Positions 33,951 to 46,040 of a stretch of DNA of 64,000 nt are shown piece by piece. The translations under genes were made by a program, and so were the position numbers. Where the stretch lies: positions 4,480,001 through 4,544,000 of the forward strand of contig JARHVA010000667.1 of assembly GCA_037957365.1 (NCBI GenBank), read 5' to 3'. How positions within the stretch are numbered: the stretch's first letter is position 1; each line of letters opens with the position of its first letter. The notes beneath the pieces were generated by a model that saw only the letters and a program-made list of their open reading frames with translations, searched no databases and had not been told where the DNA came from. This DNA comes from Torreya grandis (lineage: Eukaryota > Streptophyta > Pinopsida > Cupressales > Taxaceae).

Positions 33951-34629
33951 TGTTCTTACACTGGTGGCTATTGAGAACCTATAGATATTGTTTCTTGAGG
34001 GTGAAGTCCATCACTTCCTCTCGTACCACCTCCAACACCTCCAAAAACACCCATTATGTGGGGCATGATAGCTAGTCGATTAAATATATTTAGATTTGTA
34101 CTCTATCCACTATGAATGGTAGGTTTATTAGGCATACCAAGTTAGGCCATGAAATTCCCTTGAAGAGGAAAATAAAGTGTTAATTTAGTATGAATTATAA
34201 TTGGTTCAGCTATAATTTTATTTATAGGATTAGTTTCTAAATCTACACTATCTGTATCCCAATTATGTATGACTAATTTATCTAATGCAAAATTAGAGCA
34301 TGTATTATTGTTAGGGAAATTGGGTGGTTCAAATGTAGTTCTTTAATCTCTTTTATCTGGCTAGTTTCTCTTTCATATGATAAAATTGGCATTTGGCATA
34401 GTTTGAAAGTGATTGAGTCCTCCTTGTGCCTTTTTTCTTCCCTATAGATCCTAGCATCACTTCATGATTTCTCTTGTTCCCATCCTATGCCACTTTCACC
34501 TATGATACTTTACTGAACTTCATCATATTTATGCTTTCACAATGCCCATTGACTGAATACCATTCCAAACCTAGTATTCTTCACCAATACCTATTTATTC
34601 CCCTTCAAACTATGTGACTCATACAAGGA
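33951..34629 (-). pseudogene. A': second copy of element A gag start
   Basis: Collinear with 29909-30587 at an offset of 4042 bp, including the gag N-terminus (M-A-stop-L-G-M-P) and its upstream leader. It is the right-hand unit of an A-B tandem duplication. Confidence 0.85.
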
Positions 34630-35160
34630 TGGGTTTATCCCTCAATTGGAATATTTTTGAGTCCACAATCAATAAAAAACTTCTTGAATTCTAGTGGGAA
34701 ATGTCTAATATATTGACCAGATGGTCTCTTAAAAACTAGATCTTGGCTATTTCAAGACATGAGTAAGTGGTTATAACATAGTCTATAATGTAGCTATTCA
34801 ACACTCCTCTCCACTAGATATTAACAACCCATGTCCATGGTGTTCCTATTCGTGCTAAAGCCCTTTGACATTCTAATGTCCAAGTTTGTCTCCTCCCAAA
34901 TTTTGTGATCAACCTTGAGTATAAGCAGAGAGCCAAACATGTAAATGAATAGGGACTTTGACAAAGAAGGTTTCATATAATGTGTTGTAGAGATGTTTTT
35001 CCACCATTCACGTAAAAAAATTCTTAGTTCAAGATAAAAAATCAAAAAATTATCCTCGACCGCAATAATCCACTATTCAATACTTTTAAGGGTTATTCGT
35101 TCAAGTATCTTCCATTACTATACAACAAGCACTATGGGTCCCAATAATGGAACCAAAATA
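34630..35160. other. unassigned 0.5 kb between A' and repeat R
   Basis: Present only in the second unit of the duplication. A 74-codon minus-strand open segment (34821-35045) has no recognised domain. It may be upstream sequence of A' or another insertion. Confidence 0.4.
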
Positions 35161-35395
35161 TTGGGTTTATTATTCTCTTAATCATGTTTTATTTAGTGAT
35201 AGAGTGTATCCCCAACAAGCTTGTGCACTAGCCTTTCATGCAAGACTAAGTTATTGTATGCTCACCCGAAGCATGAAAAAAGAGATTGGTTCTCATGGGT
35301 TATGTTATTTAGTAACACACTAGTCATACACTTGAGTTAATTCATATATCTAATTAGAAATTACATAAAAAAATAAATATACTATTTTAGACCTT
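35161..35395. repeat. dispersed repeat R, copy 2
   Basis: Matches 14371-14597 and ends where the B2 LTR starts (35396). B2 therefore appears to have inserted into a copy of R. Confidence 0.7.
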
Positions 35396-35567
35396 TGTAG
35401 ACACTAGAATACCACACACAATGGTTCTAGATGTTGAAATACCCCTAAACCACCTTGGGACCCCCTAGGGACCATTCCACAACCCCTCAACCAAAAACCT
35501 AAGCTAGGTTAGCTAACTAGATAACCAACTAACTAAATATTTCTACCAAAATTTACCTTTCACACTC

Positions 35568-35621
35568 AACCACCGATGGTCACCCTAACCATCGATGGTA
35601 AGGCCTAACCATCGACAGTTA
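35568..35621. repeat. array E1: three AACCATCGATGGTTA palindromes in B2 U3
   Basis: AACCACCGATGGTCA (35568), AACCATCGATGGTAA (35587) and AACCATCGACAGTTA (35607), spaced 19-20 bp, 158-211 bp upstream of the TATA box. The middle unit holds the intact palindrome ACCATCGATGGT. Confidence 0.85.
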
Positions 35622-35778
35622 GGTTTCTACTACCTGAACACCTAACACCCACTTCAGATCCATCTTAATTTTTTATAATTAGATTGTCTAATTGTGTGTG
35701 ATCCCATGTTTATGAGAGATAAATTTAGATAGCAAGTTAAACCTCTTATTGAACTATTATTTCAACTCTCCTTCCTTC

Positions 35779-35788
35779 CTATAAAAAG
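35779..35788 (+). promoter_or_regulatory. TATA box in B2 LTR
   Basis: CTATAAAAAG in a pyrimidine-then-purine context, between the two palindrome arrays. B1 begins just downstream of the equivalent point. Confidence 0.6.
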
Positions 35789-36152
35789 AGAGGAGGAGGA
35801 GGTGAAAGGGATCCATCATCCATAACTAGAATCAAATCCTCTTATATCAGTACTTCCTTTTATAATTATTCTTTTAGTGAATTAGTGAACTAAAAAGTCT
35901 AAAAGAGATATAAAGCACTTCCATCCATCGATGAATAGCTAGGTATCATCACTCTTCCAAAATTTCTATAGGCTCCACCAATAGATTCCTTAACAATCAT
36001 CATATCAACAATCCCCAAGCTAAGTATCTATTCTCACTAATTAGTTACTTTCCTTCTATTTTGAAATTAATCCAACCCAAAACCATCTCTCATAATTCCA
36101 TTCTATGGCCTTATTAGAATAAACTTTTCTTGATCAGACCTAACCCATAGTA

Positions 36153-36244
36153 ACCATCGATAGTCACCCTAACCATCGACGATCTATCCCAACCACCAAT
36201 GATTACCCTAACCATCGACAATTACCCTAACTACCGACATTCAC
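36153..36244. repeat. array E2: five AACCATCGATGGTTA palindromes in B2 R-U5
   Basis: Units at 36153 (AACCATCGATAGTCA), 36172 (AACCATCGACGATCT), 36192, 36211 (AACCATCGACAATTA) and 36230, spaced 19-20 bp. They lie about 370-460 bp after the TATA box, so in transcribed sequence. Confidence 0.85.
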
Positions 36245-36756
36245 TATGTGAAAAATAACAACAAGTTATTTTCACCCAACAAAACTTAAAAAAATCCAAC
36301 TTTATTCCCCTCTGCTTGATGATAGAGCCTTAACCTATCTTTTGAACCATACCGAACCTATTTAGCATTAGTATTGACCCACTTATTATTATAATTAGTC
36401 ATTATGTCTATTATTCTATCAAGCACTTCTTGTAATTAATTTAAATACCTTATGTTATTTATACAAGTACTTTATCTTTCAAAACTTAATTATTTAAAAG
36501 TGTAGATTAATAACCTCCAAGAAAGCTCATGCTTCTTGGACCTAGCTTGCTAGGAAATCCACCCTACTATCTAACTAACCAACCATTTGCTTCAGTGCTT
36601 TGTTATCTATAGGTCATTCCTCATAAGATAAATAAGAGTATCTAAAATCATCTAATTCAATGCACACACAACATATTAATTTTTTATACCATACCCTTCT
36701 CAAGTTTCTTTTCTCCTTCTCCTAAAGAACACAAGCAAAATTTATCTAAAATATTT

Positions 36757-36776
36757 TGGCATGCCCAATGGGACCC
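36757..36776 (+). other. primer binding site of B2
   Basis: TGGCATGCCCAATGGGACCC directly downstream of the LTR. It is the best preserved of four similar sites in this window; the tRNA is not identified. Confidence 0.6.
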
Positions 36777-37452
36777 TTGAGTCTTCTTGGGTTCATAGTT
36801 GCATCTAAGTGCTCCTTATTTTCTACTCATACAGTGAAATAAAAATTTCTTTTGGGCTTAAAATTAACTGCATACATTGGTTGCTTGCAAGTTTAGCTCA
36901 CATAAACTAAATTAAAGTAAAGTAATTTAATCATAGCTTCACTCTTGTCACATACATAAGACCAAACCACTTACATATAATCAATAATCAAACATTGACA
37001 TAAGGTTTGACAGGATTTCATCACCTAATAATCACCTTTCTTAGATATCTTACTTGGATTTCATCACCAAGGAGAGAACCAATTCAACTATCTGGTTGAG
37101 TATAAAATTTGGCAATCAATATATCTTGGCTAAACACCTCATACCCTTATCACTGTGGTGTGTGAAGTGTGGGGTCAGCCCCAATATCAATCCATGTATT
37201 GATTTCCAATAGAGATCCCTTTGAGAGCTTAAACATAACTTGAAACCAACCATAAAATTATTTTCTAGTACTCGTTATACAAGCCAAGTTGAGTCACACA
37301 ATTCTTAAAGCTTAAGTCATAAGCCACAAGAAAGACTAAAATAAATCTAGGATTAATATGATTTAGTGTGTATTTATTTTCCTTGACTTTTTCTTGTCTT
37401 CTCTTTTTTTGAGTTGTGAGATTGCTTGTATCTTCCTCTTTTCCCCATTTGC
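36777..37452 (+). other. leader of B2, no gene
   Basis: Non-coding leader. The part 37045-37200 (TACTTGGATTTCATCACC ... GGTGTGTGAAGTG) is homologous to the minus strand of 62400-62238 in element D. Confidence 0.65.
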
Positions 37453-39765
37453 ATGGTTCTAACCAGGGAACAACTAAGGAACCAAATAAACCAAGAACTA
37501 CCTCCTAATCATCCATCTTCCTCTTCCTCTTCATCCATGGACTACATCTCAAATGTAGATGGTTCCTTCCATCCTTCTAACAATCCTAGCATCCCTCAAA
37601 TGGTTGCCCAAGGAGATGTGGATTTTGCCACCTTATTGGATAACAACCTAATATCCCTTCAACATTACCTCAACACCATCTCTCACTATACCCCTACTTT
37701 AGTTCTAACTACTGGCCCACCTTATGGGATGCCATCCCACCTCATGGGCACCACCTATGGTACCCCCATTTCCACCAAACCTTTGGTTACCTAGGCCTAA
37801 TCTTCCACCCATCATCCCACTAACACAACTATCCAAAAGCAATCTACCCAACCAATCAACAACCAAACACCATCTAACCTAACTAATAACTCCTCTAACA
37901 TAGGAACAACCCAAACTTTGGCATCTCATACCCCTCTTACAGTGGGACTACCTTCTACTAGTGTTTCTAGTTTTATTCTTATTTCTAACCTACCTACTTC
38001 CACTCCACTCCAAATCTTGGTGGTTCTTATAAATTCCACCCTTTCACCCATCAACACCAAGATCACCACCTATCCCTAACCCACCATCTTCTCAACAAGT
38101 ACCTATTGCACCCAGCCTAAGCCATATCCCAAACCCACAAGGATATATGGTCACATCCTCTACCCAACCTTACACATCTACTTACCTATACCTAAAACCC
38201 TCTCAATCACTCCCATCCACATACCAATATGTGCCAAATTCCCAAACTTATGCTAGTTATCTTTATCCTATGCCTACTTAGATCCAACAAAACCTACCCT
38301 ATAACTACGGGGGTGTACAACCAAAAATAGATCTTGTCAAATTACTAATGGATAAAATGACCACCTTAGAGTCATCTATCTCTAGTACCTAGAACCTTGT
38401 ATCATATGACCAAATATGTAATGAACCTATTCACCCATCCATCCCTATCTGACCTTATCCACCTCAATGGGAGCTTCCCAAATTTTCCAAATTTCAAAGC
38501 AAAGAAGATCCCCAAAAATATTTGAGAGTGTTTAGTAAATCATGCTACTTGATTGCCTATGATGATGCTCTCCTCTTTTGGACCTTCCCCATGTCTCTAT
38601 TAAGTCTAGCACTATATTGGTATAGTGACATTCCTAAGAACTCTCTCTTTTCTTTTTCCCAACTATCCCAAACCTTCCTAGATAAATTTTCCATAAACAT
38701 CTCTAGGAAGGTTTCCATCACTGATCTATACTTCATTCATCAATTTGATGATGAGTCTATTGTTGAATTTTTTGTCCATTGGTGAAGTCTTATGAACCAA
38801 CTCTCTTTCTCTCTAACCCAACCTGAGTTGATTGAGATATTCACCTAATGATGTGCCATACACATTTACTCTACCTTGTGGGTTAAGATTTTTATGACCT
38901 TTGATAAGGCTTTCACCATGGTCTACAAACTAGAAAATGGAGCCATTGACGAGGGGAAACTAAAGTTGAAAAATAAGAACTCCACCTTCAAATCAAGTGA
39001 GACCTCATCATCCAAACCCAACAACTAAAAAAATACTCAACTCAAAAACAAGGGAACTATAAATGCAGTTATCCTTAAAACCACCCCTCCACCCACTGTT
39101 AACCAATCTAATTCTTCTAATTCTTCCAATCAAAATAATAGGAATCCAAACCATAATAACTAGAGACAATTTAATCCACTAAGCGAGTCATATGCTTTGG
39201 TCATGGAGAAATGGTTAAAAGCCAACATTATCCAAAATCTTTCTATCAAACCTCTATAATAATTTGAATCTTCTTGTCCTACACCTGCTTGGTTTAAAGA
39301 GAATGAATTGTGTGCCTTCCACTGTGTCATTGGACATGATGTTAGTATGTGAAACACCTTCAAGAGTGTTATCCATAATCTCTTTAAAAAGGGGTAGCTT
39401 TCACTAGATAACCCCAACACATCCCCAAGCCAATCACTTGACATCTTTAGACAACCATTTTGCAATCACACTGCATCCACAAACAATGAAAACAAAGTGA
39501 ATTCCTCCTATGAGGTACGCACCATTAACGTAGTTCTTAGTGACCTCGCTGCTAAAAAGACCACTATCCTACCTACCCTTCCACCCCCTCTGCTTATTGA
39601 GGTAGTGGAGTCACCAATCTCTCCTTTGAAAACTAGAATAAAGAAGATAACTTTTTACCTTCCTCTATTTGTCGATATAGTGGAGCAACCAACCCCTTCA
39701 TTGGAGGACATACTAGAGGAGATGACCATTTCCACCACACTTTTTTCTTCCATCATACAATAATA
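37453..39765 (+). pseudogene. gag of B2
   Basis: The preferred start is ATG at 37453 (M-V-L-T-R-E-Q-L-R), as in related Tat gags. A Ser/Thr/Pro/Asn-rich N-terminal region with several frame changes follows. The capsid core is the open segment 38522-38785: FSKSCYLIAYDDALLFWTFP, LALYWYSDIPKNS, FLDKFSINISRKVSIT, QFDDESIVEFFVHW. Relatives have similar LxWFYxLPxxSIxxWxxL...FLxKYF motifs. Downstream, CAFHCVIGHDVSM near 39320 may be a zinc-knuckle relic. Confidence 0.8.
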
Positions 39766-41450
39766 TAATATCCTTTTAGAAATAATCCCTAAGGAATATA
39801 TCATTCTACCTATTCCTCCCATCAAATAACTACCTTACCAATCCTCAAAACCTTTGATTGAGGCAAAGGACAAGCTACTCACTCCCCTTTCTCCACCCAT
39901 CAGCTTATCCTTTAAGACCAATGTCAAGGGGATCAAACCTATCTACAAATTTTTTTCTTGACTAATTCAAAACTTGAGATACCTATCCCAAAATGACATG
40001 GATCATGCCACATTTTGACACCATCTCAAGCTTCCTTACTGAACCAAACAATAACTCCCAACCACACCATTATCAAACTAACCTACCACCTCTACTAGCA
40101 AACCCACCACTATGACACCTAAACCATTAGACGTATCTACCAACCAAACCATCACTAAATCAAATCAACCTAACCTAAATAAAGTAACCAAGTTACCTCT
40201 TATCATTCTAACTAAGCCTACCATAAACCTTGGCATGTTTCCTACTCAAAACCTCACTCACCCATCAGTAAAAGTAGATATAAACCCACCAAGCCCATAA
40301 AATAAACCCCTAACCAAATCAACCAAGAGATCAAAACCACCCAAGATCCCACAAACCAAATATTTACCTCCCCTTTCCACTTTACCTTCTATTCTGGGAC
40401 CTCACCCCTTTACCTTAGCAATAAAACCAACCACCCCAAATAAATCTCAAACCCAACCACCACTTTTGATCACACCATCACTTCTACTTTCATCCTCACC
40501 TATTTTTTCCACACCTCCTATAACCAAACTACCTATCCATAATATATCTACCCCAACACCTTCTACATCCAAGTCATCCACCACCAAGTCATCTACCACC
40601 ACACCATCCACACTTGAACTATCCACCAATAAAACTCCCTCACCCAAGGATCTCACCATCAAGCATGATCTTAAAAGAGCTCTTACCCTAATCACCAAAC
40701 CTAAGACTCTCATGCCTTTGCCACCTTTACTAGAATCTTACTCAACCATCCTTTAGAGGTTATTTCAAGCATTCTAATTAACCTTACCTCCTATCAAACC
40801 ATTTGACCCATAGAGTCCTAAACTATCTTGGTACAATGATAAACTAGTATGCTCATACCATAGGACACTAGGGCATGATATGGAAAACTCTAAGGCTCTC
40901 CAAAAATTAGTCCATAAGCTATATCATGAGGATGACTTATTATTTGATGATCCTCCTCTAAGCCCACCATTTATCCGAAAACCAAAAATAATCAACCAAC
41001 ACTTACCTACTTCCTCAATCTCACCACAAAGTGAGGAGGAATAGAAGTAATCACCTAACCCAACTCTTTCCCAAATCCATACCATCCATGTGGTCATATG
41101 ATCATAGGCTCAACCCAAGGATAAGGGAAAGGCAAAGGTGTCTATTCTATGTATATATCCCTCTTCCACCACCCAACCACCTAACCAACATCAACTGCCT
41201 TTAACCAAACCCAAGGTGTCCCTCTTGGGTCCCTCTCAATCCAACCCATCCAAATCAATATAATGTGTAGTTCTAAAAGAACTTCACCAAACACTAGTGA
41301 ATATGAGTTTGTATGAACTAATTAATACCTCACCCCATCATCTCCAAGTAATTATATAAGTGCTACAGTCTATAGAGGTTCAACTAGAAGACCCACAACC
41401 TTTAGTAGCTTTTATCGAGGCTCTATAGTTTTACAACCTTATTACCTTTA
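39766..41450 (+). pseudogene. Ser/Thr/Pro-rich gag-protease spacer of B2
   Basis: About 1.7 kb of G-poor, C- and A-rich sequence. Best frames give long Ser/Thr/Pro/Lys runs (for example 40466-40756). Near 40850-40990 a CSYHRTLGHDMENSKALQ-like motif resembles the late-gag zinc knuckle of Ogre-type elements. No catalytic domain. Confidence 0.55.
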
Positions 41451-41479
41451 AGGATTCAAAAATACCCTCTACCTATTTA

Positions 41480-42037
41480 GATGATCCAGACCCTCCCCTC
41501 TTCATTATGACTTACATCAATTAGACCTATATCAAGAGGGTTATGATTGATGGAGTATCCATCATTAACTTCATCTCTTCCCATGCCTATGACCAACTTA
41601 ACTTACCAAAGAATATCATCTTAGAAACCTCAATGGTACTTTGATCATTCAATGACACCATGGCCACAACCTTGAGCACTATTGTCCTTCACATTCATCT
41701 AAGCCCTCGTACACTCCTTAAAATTTTCTATGTAGTGTAAGGGGAATTCTAATACAATGTTATACTGGGATACCCTTGGATTTGTAACATGGGTTGTGTG
41801 TCATCCACCCTCCACCGATGCATCAAATTTGAACATGAAGGTCAAGTTATTACCATAAAAGCTAACTTGAGTCCTTTTGCATCCTGTAATATGACATACT
41901 ATCCCAATGGTGTTCTCTTTCCTACACTCAACAAACCTTCAACAACAAATAATAAAATCCCATCTTCTTCTTACAATAAAGCATCCACTAGTTCATCCAT
42001 CCCTTCCACCCAAGTTCCCACAACAGACCCTTTATAA
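41480..42037 (+). pseudogene. aspartic protease of B2
   Basis: RVMIDGVSIINFISSHAYDQ, then LNLPKNIILETSMVL, FNDTMATTLSTIVLHI, YNVILGYPWICNMGCVSSTL and HRCIKFEHEG. Relatives have RILVDGGSxLNIL, LKAFNxTxxxxxGxIxLxI and YNxLLGRPWIHxxxxVPSTLHRCIKF. The Asp and Gly of the active site remain (D-G-V). Confidence 0.85.
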
Positions 42038-42746
42038 TAAACCTTTTAACATCTTTCATTGGGGAAATATCACCTCTTAGCTCTAGATGCCCTCCCTCTT
42101 CCTCAAGAGTATGGAAATGTTGACCAATAACCTAGTTATGACCCTAATATTAGAGCCATTATCCCCTTTAGGTCCTAAATTTATCAAACCAACTTCATCT
42201 ATGGGGGACTCGATAAACCCCTTACCACATCCATCACCTCCTTTTCACGCCAACTATTCACCTCCAATTTTTCCTATCTAGATAAGCCAAATTTCACCAA
42301 GACATATCTCCATAAGTGTACTTATAAGGGATTTGGTCTTGGATGATATGAATAAGGGCTACATGAGATTCTTCCAATCTAGACCCACAAACCCAATGAG
42401 AAATATGGCCTAGGATTCTATCCACTAGAAAATTAGACCAACCCACCTCCCATCACCATCATTGACAAAGAAGTCCCATCTTCATTGATCCCTTCACCAT
42501 CAAAATTGGAGGATTTTGACATCATTCCCCTAACTTTTTTTTTCCATCAACATGATCAGCCATGGACCCCTAACTTATCAAAAAGATGGGGTGACTATAA
42601 CCATCCCTCTAACCCATCCTAATATGATAGGTGATGACTCTCATACCATTTATATTGTTCAATGTTAGGATGATGACTCCATTCTCACCTATCTTGGTGC
42701 AACAAATTCATCTATCCAAAAATATCTTCCTCAGACTTCAACCATA
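42038..42746 (+). other. protease-RT linker of B2
   Basis: 0.7 kb of Pro/Ser-rich decayed sequence with no domain. An RSTHKGLGW-like G-patch relic is possible near 42320-42430 (KGFGLG..MNKGYMRF..NEKYGLGFYP), as in Ogre-type pols, but it is weak. Confidence 0.4.
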
Positions 42747-43560
42747 TTGAATGAATCCATCATGGATATCAATTTGGGTACTCTTGAAAACTTATATATT
42801 ATTAAAATTAGCCAATCACTCAATTCTAAAGAGCTTCAAGACTTACCCTCCTTCCTAAAGGACCATATCATAACATTTTCTTGGTTTTATAGTGACATGG
42901 CCAGAGTCAAACCCTCCATTGCTACCCATAACATAGTCACTAACCATGATGCTAATCCTGTTAGGTAGAAACTTTGGTGAATGCACCCTTACATAGGCAT
43001 TGTCATCAAAGAAGAGATTTAGTGTCTCTTATTTATCAATTTTATTCAACCTATTGACTATCCCCAATGGGTCTCAAACATCGTGCCTATCACCAAAGCC
43101 ATAGGGGGACTATGTATTTGTGTGGAATTTCATGAACTCAACTTTACTTACCCAAAGATGACTTTCCTTTACGAAACGTTGACCAACTAGTTGATCTTAC
43201 ATCTAGCCATGAGATGTTATCTCTTATGGACAAATTCTTGGGTTATAATAAGATCCTAATTACCCTCAAAGATCAACACAAAACTACCTTCATCACCTTA
43301 TGAGGGAATTTATACTATAGGTCATACCTTTTTGACTAAATAAAATTAGTCAAACCTACCAATGCGCTATGAACTACATCTTCCATGACTTCATCCACAA
43401 ATTATTTGAAGACTATTCAATGACCTTCTTAGGAAATCCAAATATCATAAAGATCATTTAGCTATTTTCAAGATTATATTTGAGTGACTCATCTATTACC
43501 ATGTTCACCTTAACCCTAAGAAGTAAATTTTTGGGGTCTTGTTAGGAATATCCTTGGCTT
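42747..43560 (+). pseudogene. reverse transcriptase of B2
   Basis: The open part 42747-42968 reads LPSFLKDHIITFSWFYSDMA and THNIVTNHDANPVR, the segment before RT in Tat pols. It continues PQWVSNIVPITKAIGGLCIC and VEFHELNFTYPKM. After a frame change come LMDKFLGYNKILITLKDQH and DDLLRKSKYHKDHLAIFKII. The catalytic YxDD is damaged. Confidence 0.8.
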
Positions 43561-44287
43561 CATCATATCCCTTTACAGAATCAAAGTTGATCTAGCCAAA
43601 ATCAAATCAATCATTGACATGCCTCCTCCTACCTAGCTCAAGAAACTCTACAGCTTGTAGGGGAAGCTCTAATCCATTTATCACTTTATCTCTTAGCTCT
43701 CAGACCGATTCCAACCCTTTCATCACCTTATGAAGAAAGATGTATATTTTACATGGAATAATGACCGCCAAAATGCCTTTGATTCACTAAAATAGTACTT
43801 TTTATTTCCACCTATCCTCACCCCTCCCAATGACAATCAAAATTTATACCATATCTCCACCACTGACCACTCTTTAGGGGCAATGATCATTCATTAGGAT
43901 GAAAAACACAAAGAGTAATCTATTTACTACATCAGTTGCACACTTGTATAATATGAGACTTATTATTCCCATATCGAGAAACTTTTCCTAACATTGGTAT
44001 TAGTGGCCACCAAACTCTACCACTACCTTCTCAACCACAAGACCTATGTCATAACCAAGAATGATCCACTCAAGTACATGCACTCCAAGCTATATCAAAA
44101 CCAACATATGGCTAAGTGAATCATGATTTTTGTTGAGTTTGACCTTGAGTTACTTTAACATAATTCAATTAAAGGGTAAATCAGTGCCGACCAATTGGCT
44201 AAAGCACTATTAGCAAATAATCAGACTCCTCTCAAGTTTTTAGATGAGTCTATTGTGACCCTCTCTTAGACATATTTCACCTATCAA
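43561..44287 (+). pseudogene. RNase H of B2
   Basis: FTWNNDRQNAFDSLK, then LYHISTTDHSLGAMI, YSHIEKLFLTLVLVATKLYH, YLLNHKTYVITKNDPLKYM and GQISADQLAKALLANNQ-like (first Q is a stop). These are the ordered Ty3/gypsy RNase H motifs and the linker to the second RNase H. Confidence 0.8.
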
Positions 44288-44551
44288 GTGACCATGTTAT
44301 TTGATGGATCAAAGTGTCAACATGGTGGGGGAGATGACATCATACTTATCCCCCTTCATAGTGAACTTCTTCCTCTATGCTTCAAGCTAGATTTTGAATA
44401 TACCAACAACATGGCTGAGTATGAAGCCATAGTAATAGGTCTTCAAAATGAATTAGCCTTGGGAGTCAAAATTATCAACATCTTTGGTGACTCTCAACTA
44501 GTGGTCAATCAAATCAATGTCTTTTATCAATGCAAGAGTGATGTTTTATAA
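44288..44551 (+). pseudogene. archaeal-type RNase H of B2
   Basis: An 87-codon open segment: TMLFDGSKCQHGGG, DIILIPLHSELLPLCFKLDF, EYTNNMAEYEAIVIGLQNEL and ALGVKIINIFGDSQLVVNQI. The D (FDGS), E (MAEYEA) and D (GDSQLV) catalytic residues are all present. This extra RNase H defines Tat-type elements. Confidence 0.9.
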
Positions 44552-44869
44552 TAGTATAAACAATTAACTGACATACTTTTAGCCTCATTTGAACAAACTA
44601 CTGTATCCAAACCACTCCATGAGCTATGAATAAATTTTTCAATATAATGGCATATCTCACTTCTCAAATCCCATCTTCACCCTCTTAATCTAAGCTATTT
44701 GTCATTATACATTGACTTATTAAGCCTTCCTACATTAATTTAGACTCTCTTACCATCTTTAATGTGAAGGCAAGCCAACTTGACCTTTGGTATCAACATA
44801 CCTTTGCCTATCTTAACCTTTCCATCATTCTTTCCAATCTTTTTATGAATGCTCAAAGAGTGTTTATTT

Positions 44870-46040
44870 AGAGCACCTTAGTTATACCATAATGGGAAAA
44901 AATATCTATAAATGTAGCTTTGATGGTCTCCTCTTTTGCTACTTATGTAGTCATGAGGCCTCTAATGATATCAGGGAAATACATGATAGGATATGTGGAG
45001 GACACTTTAGTGGCCTAGAAATCACTAACCAAAACCTTCATCTTGGATATTACTAGCTTACTCTTAACCAATATTTCCATGATTATGTGAAAAAGTGTGT
45101 TAAGTGTCAACAACATGCTAATTTACATCATGAACCTAACCACAGTCTTCACATATCTACAAATTTTTGTTCCTTCTCAAAATGGGGTCTGGACCTTATT
45201 AGTGAAATTAACCCCCATTATTCATAGTGATGTCATTCTATCATCACTATGATCAAGTAATTTACTAAATGGGTAGAGGTTATTCCTCTTATCTCAACCA
45301 AAGTAAACAAGATTATCAACTTTATCAATCATCACATTATTTGTTATTTCAGAGTTCCTCACAAAGTCATCACTAACAATGGAAAATATTTCAAAAACAA
45401 ACAAGTCCAAGGTCTTTGTGATGCATTCAGTATCAAGTTAAGTTTTTATTCACCCTATTATCCTCAAGAAAATGGATAGACAATATCCTCAAACAAAACT
45501 CTCAATAACATGCTAACTAAAATGGTCAATGCATATAGTTGGTACTAGCATTTACACATCCCCTTCACCTTATGGGCATATCATACTAGCATTTGAACCC
45601 CTATAGGTATTACCCCTTTCTCTCTTATGTTTGGAGTGGAGGTTGTCTTGCCTCTTGAAATCTAAATTCTTTCTCTTCACATATCCATGCAAGCTATCAT
45701 TCATGAAGATGATTACCATCAATAATGTTTAGCCCAACTTTAGATATTTGATGAGTGTCATTTAGTTGATCTTACCCATCTTCATGTCTACCAAGAACAC
45801 ATCAAACATGCTTATAACAAACATCTTAAAGTGTGAGAATTTAGTATCAAAGACCTTGTCCTAAAGGAAAATTAACATGCCACCAATATGGAGGAAAGTA
45901 AGCAAGGTAAATTTGCTTTCAATTGGCTTGGACCTTATATCATAATATACAAGTATGGACCAAGAGCTTACCAATTATCCTCTCTTGAGGGAAACACAAA
46001 GCTTAAGACCCTTAATGCTTTGCATCTACATCCTTTATTT
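44870..46040 (+). pseudogene. integrase of B2
   Basis: Zinc domain HDRICGGHFSG...KKCVKCQQHA (H-H-C-C kept); core WGLDLI, FTKWVEVIPLIS, VITNNGKYFKNKQV and YYPQENG. The second catalytic Asp of ITDNG is Asn. The C-terminal part VLPLEI, SLHISMQAII, HIKHAYNKHLKV, FNWLGPYIIIYKYGPRAYQL follows. Stops replace Gln (five or more), Arg (TGA in TSI-R-TPIG and KV-R-EF) and Trp, which fits C-to-T decay. Confidence 0.9.

Larger units (their letters stand above)
35396..36754 (+). repeat. 5' LTR of B2
   Basis: Starts TGTAGACACTAG, the Tat-type LTR start, and ends a few bases before the PBS at 36757; the exact end is unclear because the CA terminus has decayed. Length is about 1.36 kb. It holds two palindrome arrays, one in U3 and one downstream of the TATA box. 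Confidence 0.7.

Noticed and set aside
36153..36244. CRISPR-like array
   Set aside because: Units are 14-15-nt degenerate palindromes at 19-20-bp steps inside a plant LTR; no spacers, leader or cas genes.
30930..36250. Interstitial telomere repeats (CCCTAACC words)
   Set aside because: CCCTAACC occurs only as the spacer between palindromes at 19-20-bp steps; there is no run of 7-bp CCCTAAA units.
40466..40756. Ser/Thr/Pro-rich 96-codon ORF as a separate secreted or cell-wall gene
   Set aside because: It lies within the B2 gag-protease spacer in the same direction, in G-poor sequence that opens frames by composition.
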